From Cryptomeria japonica (lineage: Eukaryota; Streptophyta; Pinopsida; Cupressales; Cupressaceae): a stretch of 64,000 nucleotides of DNA. Shown in pieces: positions 1-11,900 of the stretch. How positions within the stretch are numbered: position 1 is the first letter of the stretch; the number at the start of each line of letters is the position of its first letter. Both the position numbers and the translations under genes were made by a program. The notes beneath the pieces are model-generated. The model ran no database searches and was not told where the DNA came from. It saw only the letters and a list, made by a program, of their open reading frames with translations. The stretch covers positions 51,679,136 through 51,743,135 of the forward strand of contig NC_081414.1 of NCBI RefSeq assembly GCF_030272615.1, in the 5' to 3' direction.

Positions 1-1150
1 TGGTGACCTCTATTAACCATTCTATAGACAACAAGAGACTCGCAATAACCTTTTCTATTTTTACCAAAGTACAAGAAGCATATAATTAGATTCATGAATT
101 TTAAAATTGTTTTAGACCTAAGACTTTCTAATGACGAATGCTCATACAAACTGATTGATATAGATATCCTAGTAAATTACCTAGATTTGGCATTCTTTCA
201 AAGTGGAAATACTTTTTGAAATTTGGAGGTATATAAATTTTATTATTTTTTCTATTTTTTTTTATGTTAATATCCACTCCTCTTTACACAAAGCTATGTT
301 TAGTTCTAATATTCTAATTGAAACATGACATGTGAAGGTGTTGTCTTATCACTATGGTAATTCCCCATGTATGGTTTCTAGAGTACCATCACATTTATCT
401 TCTCTTAGGGTTCATTATCCTCCTTATGTATGTAATTAGATTACTCAAGGAGGTCATAAATCCTAGATGTGCATGATTTCTAATAAATTTCTAGAAAACT
501 TATGGACTAGTGTGCTCATTGGTGGTCATAGCCCTCAAACTCACCTTCAACCTCCTCTAGACCTCATGACCAAGGAGCTCTTAGATGGATATATTTTGAA
601 GATTTATCATTCTTATCCTTGGCTATTTATCCTGTTTATGCTACTTAACCATGCATAAAGGACACAAATGAAGAAGAGAGTGTTATTACTAGTTGGTGTC
701 TTTGGTCTTATTAATATATGGGGATATCTAAATGAGTATGCATTCCCTCCACCCCTACTAGTGTATCTCTCACGAATTAAGTAGATTTATCTTTTTTTTT
801 TGAATTTAAACTACAATAGACTTTGAGGGTATGCCTTATGCTTCACACCTTTTTTACAAAGTGCAATATTTTATTTGTTTATAATAGAAAATGCAATTTA
901 TCCTTGGGTGGGTATGGTGATTGTATAAAATAAAAAACAACTCTTAATATTATGGATTTTTAGGGATCAATTTTCTATATACAATCTATCACAACATATG
1001 TATATCCAAAATAATTAAATTTATAACTTGAGATGATATTTTTTCAAGACTACTAAAAATCTATCAAATATGGGTGAAAATGGACACTTCTAAAGAGCCA
1101 AAAATAACTTAATTTAAATATTATAAATGATTAAAATAGCCAAATGGTAA
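1..1150. other. AT-rich flank, no gene seen
   Basis: No reading frame here exceeds about 65 codons and none resembles a known protein. Composition is strongly AT-rich with T/A runs. I see no LTR, RNA gene or tandem repeat. The last five bases (GGTAA, 1146-1150) are the left target site duplication of the adjacent element. Confidence 0.7.
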
Positions 1151-2391
1151 TGTAGCGTCCTAAAATTGCGACACTTGCAATTTCGACTACATTTCGGTCT
1201 TCACGATGGCGACGCAACACGCAACCTGAATGGAGACCCTGAAACCTGATTATGACACCAAAAACTGCATTTTCTTGCACCCTGGCCTGAACCTCCTTTG
1301 CACCCTGCTGTCCCGGGAGGTGGGACCAGAGCGCCCAGCGCCCTGGTCCCCAGGACCAGGGCGGTCCCTGGGTCCTATTTTGGGCCCGGTCTCTTTTGGA
1401 CTTCGGGTCTTTATGTTTGCAAATTGGAAAATTAACTTTCCTGGTCGGCCTAAGGTCGGGAAAATCAGTCTATTAAACCTAATTGGCAAGTATATAAACT
1501 ACATTTGCCTCTCCCATTGAGGGAAGGAGGACAGATGATGGAAAAAGCGTGGAAACTATACTCAAGCATTCAAGCATTCAAGCATTCAAGCATTCCTTCA
1601 AGCAATTGATCATTCTAAGTCTCCATTCAAGGCTAAGTGTTGCATTCAAGACAAGGATTCAACCATTGAAGAGGAGATCACATACTACATGCTGCATACA
1701 ACATACAACATACAACAAACAACAACATCCATGCCTTCGCACATAAGGATACAAACATCCTTACAACAAGGTATTAGTACTTGTTTTACATTACATTTAC
1801 AGCAATTTCTCATTTCTTGGTTAATTCCAAAACCGGGGTTTGACCTAAAGGCAAACCCCTAATCCCTAACCCCCCAATCATCTTCGCTTTTCTGTGTGTA
1901 GGTTGCAGGTACGCGGCTGAAATTGAAGATCTGGAATCCTTGTGCAGAGACGAACAGATCCCCCTTCGTTTCGCAGATTTTTCGGAGGACCGTGTGCACG
2001 CCGGGTGCCATCGTCCTGTCAACTTTTGCTCAAATTTGCAGGACAACGCCGTATCGACATTTTACTGCTAATTCCAGGTCCGCAGCTTCATCCTATATCC
2101 CTATCTCAGTTTATAAGCGAATCTTTGTCACTTTCTATGCATTCCTAGCTTAATTCTTCTATCAACATTCTTTACAAAAGAGGGTAGCCTTGCTTTCTTA
2201 ACCCTTGAAACACATTTAGCATCCAATCTTGCATTGTGTGGGATTGGATCTTGTGGGTTTCAACCCCTCTTTTGAATGTAAAGTCTCTCCCTTAAGTGAA
2301 AACCATCAACCCTAGTGAACCTCCCTTCTCTCTCCTTGGAGTTGGAAGAGGGGAGAGCAACTAGGGTTCGATCGCGATTTTCCGCTTTACA
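1151..2391 (+). repeat. 5' LTR of the GAG-only element
   Basis: It is nearly identical to 7748-8963 and has TG/CA ends. It contains a GC-rich patch (about 1305-1390), a TATA-like box, and a run of four 8-bp units TCAAGCAT (1562-1593). Differences from the 3' copy seen at the start are mainly C-to-T or G-to-A. The only length difference I found is 25 bp in the GC-rich patch. Confidence 0.95.
1491..1498 (+). promoter_or_regulatory. Probable LTR TATA box
   Basis: TATATAAA lies in the middle of the 5' LTR and is repeated at 8063-8070 in the 3' LTR. Its position fits the U3/R border, from which element transcription would start a few tens of bases downstream. No mapped start exists; this is inferred from the motif and position. 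Confidence 0.55.
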
Positions 2392-2394
2392 TTT

Positions 2395-2412
2395 TGGTGA
2401 ACCCGACGTGAA
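2395..2412 (+). other. Primer binding site (PBS)
   Basis: TGGTGAACCCGACGTGAA begins three bases after the CA end of the 5' LTR (2391). A PBS is expected to start with TGG, the complement of the tRNA CCA end. It is not the initiator-Met site used by the copia elements in this window. I do not assign the tRNA. Confidence 0.65.
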
Positions 2413-3573
2413 CATCCTTTCTGATTATTCATAGTTAGATCTGAAAATTGGATTCCTTGGTTACATTTCCATGTTTGATCTTTTGCAAAATTTTAGAGGT
2501 TAATTGCATAAAAACCCTAAATTTTCTTTTTAAGTAATTAAACTTGTGAAATGTTTAATTGTTAATGCTTGTTTCAGATCTGCCCTTCTATTACAAATTA
2601 TCAATTCATATTTGTGCTTTAATTTTGAAAATTAAGTGGTTAAGTGTCAAAACCCTGATTTTTGAAACCCTCTTGATTCAACCTTTGTCCGACAATTTCA
2701 CTGATCAAAACATCTCCAAATCAGCTGTAACTTTGGATTCCGCAATAAAATCACAATATCTTTCATCCCTGAAAATTTGGAAAAAAGTTGCGAGGACCGT
2801 GTGCACTCCGAGCGCCATCATCCCAGACATTTTTTCTGAAATTTCGGAGCTAGATCTTACTGTATTTTCCTGCTAAAATCTAGAATTTTGACTGATTTTA
2901 TCAATTATAACACCTTCAAAATTACAGTCAAAGTTGGTCTAGCGATTGCTTTGATTGAGGCTTCTAATCATTCAAAAACTGTTGAAATTGGAATTTGTGT
3001 CAAAATTGTGTTTCTTACAGTCCTAAATCTGAAAAGTGTGTTATCATTCATTCGAAATTTCAGTGATTTATCCAAATTTTTTGCAATTTGTGACTTTTGA
3101 AATTAAGTAATTAATTACAACAACTTTGGTTTCCGCTTTCAAAATTGAATTTTGCGTGAAATTGAGTCAACTTTTGAATTTCAAAACTTGCATTGCTTTT
3201 GGTATTCCCTCTAAAATCATAAAATTCAAAATTTCAGTTTCCCTCTCTTTTTCAAAATTCAAATTTTGCATTTTTCGACAATCTTGGTAGGGTTCAATTT
3301 CGAGATTGCAACTTTAATTTGGCCTATCTACAGATCGTAAAATCACTCAATTTTTTCAGGTTAGCTATAAAATCATCATAACTTTCATCCTTGAAAATTT
3401 CGAAAAAAGTTGCGAGGACCGTGTGCACTCCGAGCGCCACGGTCCCGGACATTTTTTCCGAAATTTCGGGAGATTGTCCTGATTGTATTTAACAGCTTAA
3501 ATCTAGAAGATTGGCTGGTTTTACTGAAATTTGCTACCTCTAAAATTCAAAATCTTCTCTCTTTCTTTAGTGC
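2413..3573 (+). other. Untranslated leader with two copies of a hairpin-containing repeat
   Basis: This is a roughly 1.16-kb AT-rich leader between the PBS and the long ORF, without a convincing ORF. It contains two related ~100-bp blocks (about 2745-2850 and 3370-3470). Each is built around a 30-nt motif beginning GGACCGTGTGCAC and ending TCC (2794-2823 and 3416-3445). The same motif is in both LTRs (1987-2016, 8559-8588). In the 3416 copy the ends form a perfect 8-bp inverted repeat, GGACCGTG with CACGGTCC. Confidence 0.7.
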
Positions 3574-6500
3574 ATGAGTTTTACAACAATAAGCCCTACT
3601 TACACTATTCCCGTTAGACGAAGCCTTAGAATTAAGTCCTTCCAAGGTTTAATTACTGAGGAGATGGAACCTAATTTGAATGGCCTTTTTAATGAGGACA
3701 TGGGTAATCCTCTTAATGATGAAGAAGCTCTCCATGAGGTTTCTGTAGAACAACTTTCGAAATTGGATAATCAATTTGACGATTTTCGACAATGGATGTC
3801 TCAAGAATACCCTGATAGTCAAGCTCTTCCTTTAATTGAGGGTCTAAAACGTATGCTTCAAAGTGATAAGAATGGAATTGATATTTTGCGTGGTATTGCA
3901 CACATTGTGGATTCAAATGTGATGCCTATGAAAAGTTGTGCCGAAACCTTAGGTTATACACAACCTCCTACTCAAGACAATCATTCTATTCCTTTGACGA
4001 CTCCTATTGCTAATATACCTACTTTTACATCAAACATAATGACCACTTCAACACAAGACATTCCCCCTATGATCACCAGTCATGGGGGCAATCCCTCTTC
4101 TTCAATTAACCCTCTTCCTTCATTCAATCCAACTTCTTCATTCATTCCTTCAGTGAGTGTTCCTCTTATATCTCCACAAATGAACATGACGCAAGGGGGC
4201 AATTCATTTAACCATTCCATTCCTCCTTGTAGTGTTCCTCCTGTCCAATCATCTCCTATGACTAACTATCATAGTGTCCCACCACCTTACTCTCTACCTT
4301 CTTTCAATAACATAACACCTCCATCACAATCTAACACGTCTAATATGAATTCTTTGACTGAAGCGACCATTAACAATCTTGCACAAACTGTCTCTTCTTT
4401 ACAGCAACAAATTGCCTCTATGAATCAATCTAAGTTTAGTGTGCCCACATTTGACGTTGCGAGCCCACTTTCTTTTGACATTGTTCGAGCTATTCCCCCT
4501 AAACATGTTGAAATTCCGCATTTGGAGCTTTATAATGGTAAGGATGATCCTCTAACACATGTTAAGACCTTTCAAACAATATGTACTGATTTTGCTTATG
4601 ACCAAAGGTTGCTTGCAAAACTGTTTACTAGAACATTAAGAGACAAAGCCTTACAATGGTATTGCTTGTTGCCTTCTTATTCTATTACTTCTTTTGAACA
4701 ACTTGCAAATGCTTTCATTCAACAATTTCAAAACAATATAAGTCCTAAAGTTACTTTGATTGATTTAATGCATTGTAAACAAGGTGTTAAAGAAAAAGTG
4801 ACTGATTTCATTGGTAGATATAAGCATTTGTATGCTCAAATTTCTTTTCCAGTGCCTGACAATGATATTCAAAGAATCTTTATTTCTAATTTACAAAAAG
4901 ACATTCGAGACAAACTTCTGTTTTCTGAGTTTACTTCTTTCCAACAGTTGTGTGCAACTCTTCACAATTATCAACTGACTGTGAGTCAAATGGAACAATC
5001 ACATCCTATGGCTCCGAGTGATAAGGGTGATAGTAGTCAACAACCATTTGGAAAGTTTAAACCGAACAGAGATTCCATTAAATTCAATGAAAACATCATC
5101 AACAACAATGTGAATGCAGCATCAGGTGTGCCTCCTATTTCTAAGTTTTTCAAGAAAGAAAGAAAGTATACTCCTTTGAATGAATCATTGCATAGTATTA
5201 TGAATAAATTATTGGAACAAAATGTGCTTACTCTTCCTCCTATAAGGCAAATTGATCCTGCAAAGATTACTTCACCTTATTTTGATAACAAATCTTTTTG
5301 TCAATTTCATCGTCAACCTGGGCATGATACTGAAAAATGTTTTTCTTTAAAGGGTAAAATTCAAGATTTGATTGATAATAATACTATCTCTGTTTCTGGA
5401 GTGAATGATAAAGGCAACACATCTGTAGCTCCTCCTAACCAAAATCTTCAAATTTTTACTGATCCATTACCTTCTCATACTTCTAATGCGATTGAGGCTA
5501 ATGATTCCTCTCTCTCACCTGATGATCTTGTGTCTATGACTCCAAATGTGATTAACTTTGTGGAGCAACAGAAAATCCCTAAAGAACCTTCCATCACATT
5601 TGATTCTAGTGAAACTATCAGGGCACCTGATGGTCCTTTATATATAGTTGCAAAAGTCAAAAATACACCTTGCCGTGGAGTGCTTATAGATCCTTCTTGC
5701 ATAGTTAATGTTATTACTGAAGAATTTCTTTTTACTTTGCAATTGAATCAAGTGATCTATGACAAAACATATGTGATTGTGAAATTATTTGATGCATTTT
5801 CTTCTCCTGCAATTGGTTCTATTACATTACCTATTGAGGTCCGTAACAAATCCCTTGATGTGGACTTTGCTATTATTCCATCATCTGAACAATTTCATGT
5901 GAAGCTTGGCTATCCTTGGCTATCTTCCATGAAAGCTATTGCTTCTCCTATTCACAAGTGTTTGAAATTTCCCCATAATGGTGAATTTGTTACTATCAAT
6001 CATAGTCTCTTTAAACCAGCTGAAAGAACTTCTAGTGTTCCTATTGATTATTTTTGGCCTAAACAATTCCAATCTCTTCCTCCGCGAAGTGATCATCTTT
6101 TCAAATCTTATCAAAAGTGGAAAAAAGATATGATCCTTTCTCTAAGTGAACCTAGAACACCCAAACTTGACATTCCTATCATTCTTGAGAAGGAAGTTCT
6201 TCCTTTGAAAGATAAAACCAATGTCTTTCCTCAAGAAGATTCCCAACCCATTCCTATGGATGTGACTATGTCTATGCCTAATAAACCTTCTAAAAGTAGA
6301 CCTATACCTCCTCGTCATGATGGACTTGGTCTTCTTCCTAAACCAAAAATTCCTCCTTTATATGGAGCAGTTCCTCCTCCTTCCTTCTATAGAGAGAAGA
6401 GACCTTCCTCTTCTCCTATTATCCAGCCTAAGAGACCACAACCTAAACACCCAAGTGCTAAGGATGAGAACATTCCTCCTCCTCAATCTTCTCCACTTCC

Positions 6501-7008
6501 TACTAAGACTAGACGAAATCGTTCTGCACGTGAACGCCGACGAAAGCGTCATCTTAGGGCTCAAGCAGCTGCTTCTCAAACTTCGCAATCCCCAAAAACA
6601 CCTTCAACAAGCATTATTCCATTTTCTCCTCAGCCGGAAATTGAGCCTAAATCTCCTAAACATAAGATGCATGATGGTCTTGATCCTGTGCGAGTTAAAG
6701 ATCCTATTTTTATAAATCTTGATGATGATATAGATGAAAATGTTATTCATGATGCAAATGTTTCTCCTGTTCATTTTGATAGTGAATATGAACTTGTTGA
6801 TATTGATAACCATTTATCTAATGAATTTTCTAAAGCACTTATCCTATCTCCTAGACAAGAACACCGCGGCTTGGGATATGAACATAGCCCTTGTTTGGAT
6901 CTTGTGATAGCTCCATCTGCTGTGTTGGATGTTCCTCCTCTAGCATGTTCCCTACCTTCCCGAAACATTGATCAGCAAGATCGGGGGGTAGATGACGTGC
7001 TAGACTAG
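3574..7008 (+). CDS. gag: Gag polyprotein with degenerate protease-like domain
   Basis: The 1144-codon ORF has no internal stops and encodes the structural (particle-forming) protein expected of a Ty3/gypsy element. Residues 1-300 are low-complexity, rich in Ser, Pro, Asn and Thr. Residues about 310-450 match the retrotransposon gag (capsid) domain, starting near HVEIPHLELYNGKDDP. A zinc-knuckle-like motif follows at about 576-589 (CQFHRQPGHDTEKC, spacing C-x2-H-x4-H-x4-C), as in Tat/Athila-type elements. Around residue 706 there is a retropepsin-like fold (LIDPSCIVNVI, then LGYPWLSS near 800), but the catalytic D-S/T/G-G is D-P-S here, so protease activity is doubtful. Residues about 977-1000 are strongly basic (RRNRSARERRRKRH), a possible nuclear-localisation or RNA-binding patch. 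The ATG at 3574 is the first in this frame near the end of the leader. No pol follows. Confidence 0.88.
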   Translation: MSFTTISPTYTIPVRRSLRIKSFQGLITEEMEPNLNGLFNEDMGNPLNDEEALHEVSVEQLSKLDNQFDDFRQWMSQEYPDSQALPLIEGLKRMLQSDKNGIDILRGIAHIVDSNVMPMKSCAETLGYTQPPTQDNHSIPLTTPIANIPTFTSNIMTTSTQDIPPMITSHGGNPSSSINPLPSFNPTSSFIPSVSVPLISPQMNMTQGGNSFNHSIPPCSVPPVQSSPMTNYHSVPPPYSLPSFNNITPPSQSNTSNMNSLTEATINNLAQTVSSLQQQIASMNQSKFSVPTFDVASPLSFDIVRAIPPKHVEIPHLELYNGKDDPLTHVKTFQTICTDFAYDQRLLAKLFTRTLRDKALQWYCLLPSYSITSFEQLANAFIQQFQNNISPKVTLIDLMHCKQGVKEKVTDFIGRYKHLYAQISFPVPDNDIQRIFISNLQKDIRDKLLFSEFTSFQQLCATLHNYQLTVSQMEQSHPMAPSDKGDSSQQPFGKFKPNRDSIKFNENIINNNVNAASGVPPISKFFKKERKYTPLNESLHSIMNKLLEQNVLTLPPIRQIDPAKITSPYFDNKSFCQFHRQPGHDTEKCFSLKGKIQDLIDNNTISVSGVNDKGNTSVAPPNQNLQIFTDPLPSHTSNAIEANDSSLSPDDLVSMTPNVINFVEQQKIPKEPSITFDSSETIRAPDGPLYIVAKVKNTPCRGVLIDPSCIVNVITEEFLFTLQLNQVIYDKTYVIVKLFDAFSSPAIGSITLPIEVRNKSLDVDFAIIPSSEQFHVKLGYPWLSSMKAIASPIHKCLKFPHNGEFVTINHSLFKPAERTSSVPIDYFWPKQFQSLPPRSDHLFKSYQKWKKDMILSLSEPRTPKLDIPIILEKEVLPLKDKTNVFPQEDSQPIPMDVTMSMPNKPSKSRPIPPRHDGLGLLPKPKIPPLYGAVPPPSFYREKRPSSSPIIQPKRPQPKHPSAKDENIPPPQSSPLPTKTRRNRSARERRRKRHLRAQAAASQTSQSPKTPSTSIIPFSPQPEIEPKSPKHKMHDGLDPVRVKDPIFINLDDDIDENVIHDANVSPVHFDSEYELVDIDNHLSNEFSKALILSPRQEHRGLGYEHSPCLDLVIAPSAVLDVPPLACSLPSRNIDQQDRGVDDVLD

Positions 7009-7747
7009 TTACATTAGCATAGCAGATTCTCTCCTCCTCTCTTTTGTTACTTCTTCTATATGTTATTCTCATTCTTCTATTTGTTGTCCTTAGTGTTGTC
7101 TACTTGAGGACGATGCAAAGCATTGAGATCTCTCGATCTCTCTCATGTTGACTCAAAAGACACATGTGTTCCCTTCTTCTAGGTGACCTTCCTTGATTGG
7201 GGAATGAAGAACAATTATGCATACATACATATGATATACATGAATTATCATACAGCATACTGACCCCGAGGAAAGCGAAGTCACCTTGTGCTTTGTGTTT
7301 TGTGTCTATTATCCTTGGGCTTATCTCACACTTGGGGGCTAAATCCTTGTGATAACGTGCTCCTTTCTCATTTCTTATATGTATCACTACCTTAAAGCAA
7401 TCACCCCCGGTGAGGCATGTGCGATCGCTTTAACATAGGGGGGCATACATCCCGTTCATATCTTTTCAAGATACTTGAAAATTTCTTGGCGAACTTAGCC
7501 TTGCCTTGAAAATTTTTGGTATTTCTTTTGCATGACTCATAGTGAGGGAACCTTACTACTGACAGTCATGGTTCTCCCTCGTGATCTTCCCTTTTACTGT
7601 GTCAATCAAAGTCGTAAGATCCTTAGTCCACTGGGGGCTTGGTGTATCTTGCCTCCTTGACGTGGTGAAAGTCTTTCAATGTTGTTTCCTTGTACTTTAC
7701 CGGAAGTATGAGTGTATGCTTATACTCCCGCTAAAGTGGGGGCTAAA
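7009..7747 (+). other. 3' untranslated region with polypurine tract
   Basis: There is no coding potential. The tract AGTGGGGGCTAAA (about 7736-7747) touches the 3' LTR and is the likely plus-strand primer. The 11-mer GGGGGCTAAAT from the tract/LTR junction (7738) recurs at 7334. A shorter GGGGGCT is at 7633 and a G7 run is near 7437. No pol remnant can be recognised, so pol was lost cleanly or was never present in this lineage. Confidence 0.7.
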
Positions 7748-8963
7748 TGTAGCGTCCTAAAATTGTGACACTTGCAATTTTGACTGCATTTCAGTCTTCA
7801 CGATGGCGACGCAACACGCAACCTGAATGGAGACCCCGAAACCTGATTATGACACCAAAAACTGCATTTTCTTGCACCCTGGCCTGAACCTCCTTTGCAC
7901 CCTGCTGTCCCGGGAGGTGGGACCAGAGCGCCCTGGTCCCTGGGTCCTATTTTGGGCCCGGTCTCTTTTGGACTTCGGGTCTTTATGTTTGCAAATTGGA
8001 AAATTAACTTTCCTGGTCGGCGTAAGGTCGGGAAAATCAGTCTATTAACCCTAATTGGCAAGTATATAAACTACATTTGCCTCTCCCATTGAGGGAAGGA
8101 GGACAGATGATGGAAAAAGCGTGGAAACTATACTCAAGCATTCAAGCATTCAAGCATTCAAGCATTCCTTCAAGCAATTGATCATTCTAAGTCTCCATTC
8201 AAGGCTAAGTGTTGCATTCAAGACAAGGATTCAACCATTGAAGAGGAGATCACATACTACATGCTACATACAACATACAACATACAACAAACAACAACAT
8301 CTATAGCTTCGTACATAAGGATACAAACATCCTTACAACAAGGTATTAGTACTTGTTTTACATTACATTTACAACAATTTCTCATTTCTTGGTTAATTCC
8401 AAAATTGGGGTTTGACCTAAAGGCAAACCCCTAATCCCTAACCCCCCAATCGTCTTCGCTTTTCTGTGTGTAGGTTGCAGGTACGCGGCTGAAATTGAAG
8501 ATCTGGAATCCTTGTGCAGAGACGAACAGATCCCCCTTCGTTTCACAGATTTTTCGGAGGACCGTGTGCACGCCGGGCGCCATCGTCCCGTCAACTTTTG
8601 CTCAAATTTGCAGGATAGCGCCATATCGACATTTTACTGCTAATTCTAGGTCCGCAGCTTCATCCTATATCCCTATCTCAGTTTATAAGCGAATCTTTGT
8701 CACTTTCTATGCATTCCTAGCTTAATTCTTCTATCAACATTCTTTACAAAAGAGGGTAGCCTTGCTTTCTTAACCCTTGAAACACATTTAGCATCCAATC
8801 TTGCATTGTGTGGGATTGGATCTTGTGGGTTTCAACCCCTCTTTTGAATGTAAAGTCTCTCCCTTAAGTGAAAACCATCAACCCTAGTGAACCTCCCTTC
8901 TCTCTCCTTGGAGTTGGAAGAGGGGAGAGCAACTAGGGTTCGATCGCGATTTTCTGCTTTACA
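7748..8963 (+). repeat. 3' LTR of the GAG-only element
   Basis: Direct repeat of 1151-2391 with the same TG/CA ends, TATA box (8063-8070), TCAAGCAT repeats (8134-8165) and the 30-nt hairpin motif (8559-8588). It is followed by the right target duplication GGTAA (8964-8968). Confidence 0.95.
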
Positions 8964-8968
8964 GGTAA

Positions 8969-11900
8969 TATAAAGTCACTAAACTATTTTTGGAAGGACA
9001 TGAACCACATCTTTGAGAAGATATAAAATTAGAGTGATGCCTAGTTTATGAGAGGGGCACCACCTAGTTTGATGAGCAATCAATAAGGGATAACATCCAT
9101 GATCTCAATTATAGAACACCAGATCAAGAGTGTAAGTTTTCAAAATTACACTAGCAACACATTTCATTTCTAATGACTAGTCAACACCTAAAATAATCTT
9201 TTAGGCATATAAAGTAGTAGTCCTTAAGTCATTTGGTTACTACACTCTAAATATTATATTACATTGTAGATTCCTCATCATTTACTTATTTCAAACATTA
9301 TCCATTTTGGAAAAACTTTTACCTTCCTAGGATAAAAATATTACCATCATTATAAAGGTATTTTGATCAGTATATCAACAATCATTGGTAGAATCTATAA
9401 TGTCAAAATTTACATATGTTTTCTTCGTTTTAATACCCACCATCACACCTTATATTCCAAATCCATTTGTTTTCCTATATTTTTATTTATAAAATATTTT
9501 GTTTTTAACTCATTGGAGGAGGTAGCTTAGACATTCTAACTCCTTTCTTGGCCTTGGTCAACTAGTTTCTCACCCTCATAGTTCAAATTATATCTTTATT
9601 TTACTTTGACTTAATTATTTGAGTGAATTGAATTGATTGTTCATGAAAGGGATTCAATTTGATGCTAGAAACTCCATATTTGTAACACTTTTTTGAGGCA
9701 TGGAGTTTACTTATGTATACCTTACAAATTAAGTAGATTTTTTGGACTTCATTTGATTGAACTTAACTATAAACCAGTTTAGGATAATTTGATAGACTAA
9801 GATCAAATTTATGTGTATTTTTAATTAAATTTTATGCGTATTTAGAATATTTTCTATTCAAGCCTTGTTAAAAAATTACGTTTTTTTTTGTGATTTTAAA
9901 CTCAAAATCCTATAACAAGATTTATACTCATAAATTTGGCAAAAAAAAAATTCTATTTTAATTTTTGATTAAAATAATCATTCATCCATATGCATCCATC
10001 CCCTCATTCTATAACTACATAAACCCTTGAGAAATTAATATGGTTTGAAAGTTAATCTTCATCATCTTGACTATCAAGAAACCTAATATAAATCTTGTCT
10101 TGTGAAATCTGTCCAAAAATGAATAAGAATTGGAACTTATACACTATTAAAAGCCTTTGTTAATTACATCTTGATTGAATATCATTTATTAGGCTATATT
10201 TTAGATGTATCAAAATTATATTGTTATTGCTTGTATTGGGATTCAAATTTTGCAACCTTTTTAGTGATGGGGATAAGGTGTATATTGTTTGTATTTCAAA
10301 AGCAATCAAAACACATTGTTAAACCCTTTGCTACAAAGGATAAAATTTTGTTGCAATTAGTCATGTAGGAAAAAAAAAATGTTTAGAAAGTGGTATCATG
10401 GAGGGATCTTTAGGATCTTTTTTTATAGAGTGGGAGTTCATGTGAGATGAAAAAAATTTCTACAAGATAAATTGGAATCTTATTCTAAAAAATTGAAACT
10501 GCTACTTTTTAGCTCTCAATTTTTTTGCTAGTGACTTTGGGGTGATACTTGAAGTTCCCTCGCTATCTTAGGAGTATTATAAAAAGGAATGTCAATAGGT
10601 TGATCCTAACGTTGAGTATATAAAGAATGCAATTTTCAAACTATGAAATACTAAAATTTAATTTATAGGCAATAGACTTTATATTTGAGATGTTTTTGGG
10701 ACTTCCACGAATGCCTATTGTATCCTAAGTTGAAAATTGTGGGCTATGAAAGTTGGGCCTACCGTATTAGAAATGTAAAAATATATTGGACATAAAAAAG
10801 AGTAGTAAGAGGGAGTTAGAATTATTAACCAACTTATGATTCATGTTACAACACATCATAAGATATATTTAAATGGAGATAATAAAGCTAAAATGGAATT
10901 CTTGACATTGAATTATGAATTGATTATGATAGGTGGAAGGAATATTCTATTTTTAGCTTGTGAACTTATCTTGGTATTTGGGTGCTCATTTTCTAACTAG
11001 GTATTTGGGTGGTTTTAGTTCATACTTTTATAACTACCATTTGAAGGTTTTGTGCACTACTTCTCCTATTTATAGAATGATTGAGATGGAGGTATTGATT
11101 ATGTGTTTGTAGGAATTGTCATGATATTAGAATTACTTCAAATCTTTATATGGTGATACTCTTGAAAAGGCTTACTTTGTAAGTGTCTTGTATCTATGCT
11201 TGGATTATTAAATAATACTTTGAGATGTTGAGTGTGGGTTTTTATTTATTTTTTATTTTTTAATTATTTATTTATTTTTTTCTCTCAAAAAGGTTTTTCC
11301 TATGAACACCTATGTTGTTGCATAATTCTTATTTATGTTTTATATACGTTTCTACTTTATATTATTATGATGATCTAAAATTTCCACAATACTCCTTTAA
11401 GATTAGGTTAGGTACATGAAAATTGGTAATCCAATCTTCTTATTGATTCTAAGAAATTGGATATCTTTTTCTTGCATTCTCAAGGGTTTCTTAGTTTTAT
11501 TTTTATTTTTTTTGTTTTTAGAAGACCAGAATTTCTTGTAATTCTGTCAATTTGATCTTCCTTTATCAAAATTTTATCTTTTCATTCAATTTCTCATTCA
11601 AATCATTCAATTTGTTTTAAGACTTTAATTTAAGGAAAGGATTTATAAATTTTAAGATTTTAAAATTTGATGTTTGATTTTTTCAAAACATGTGCCCTAG
11701 TTTTGATGTCTTGTCAAATTTGATTGAAAATTCAATTTTCCACCTTGTAAATCTTGAAAAATTTGGAACTAAAAATAATTACACAAAATATAATGAGATT
11801 AAATGATGCCTTGATATTTTATATAGTTAGATTCCTAGAAGGGAATTTTGGAAAGAGAATGCATACAAAAACCTAGAATTAAATATAGAGATTTGGAATC

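Larger units (their letters stand above)
1151..8963 (+). mobile_element. Complete non-autonomous Ty3/gypsy-type LTR retrotransposon (GAG-only)
   Basis: The element starts with TG (1151) and ends with CA (8963). It is bounded by an exact 5-bp target duplication GGTAA (1146-1150 and 8964-8968). It has two LTRs of 1241 and 1216 bp, a primer binding site just inside the left LTR, a purine-rich tract just before the right LTR, and one long sense ORF. No reverse transcriptase, RNase H or integrase is encoded between the LTRs, so mobilisation would need enzymes in trans. This matches the class described as terminal-repeat retrotransposons with a GAG domain (TR-GAG). The intact ORF and similar LTRs suggest it is among the youngest insertions in the window. 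The 25-bp LTR length difference is a small GC-rich segment present only in the 5' copy near 1336-1360. Confidence 0.93.

Noticed and set aside
1562-1593. Four TCAAGCAT units, considered as a CRISPR-like or satellite repeat
   Set aside because: Units are 8 bp with no spacers and lie inside an LTR present in both copies; simple slippage within the element.
10171-10368. 65-codon ORF in the AT-rich spacer
   Set aside because: No similarity, no codon bias, and typical of chance length in this composition.
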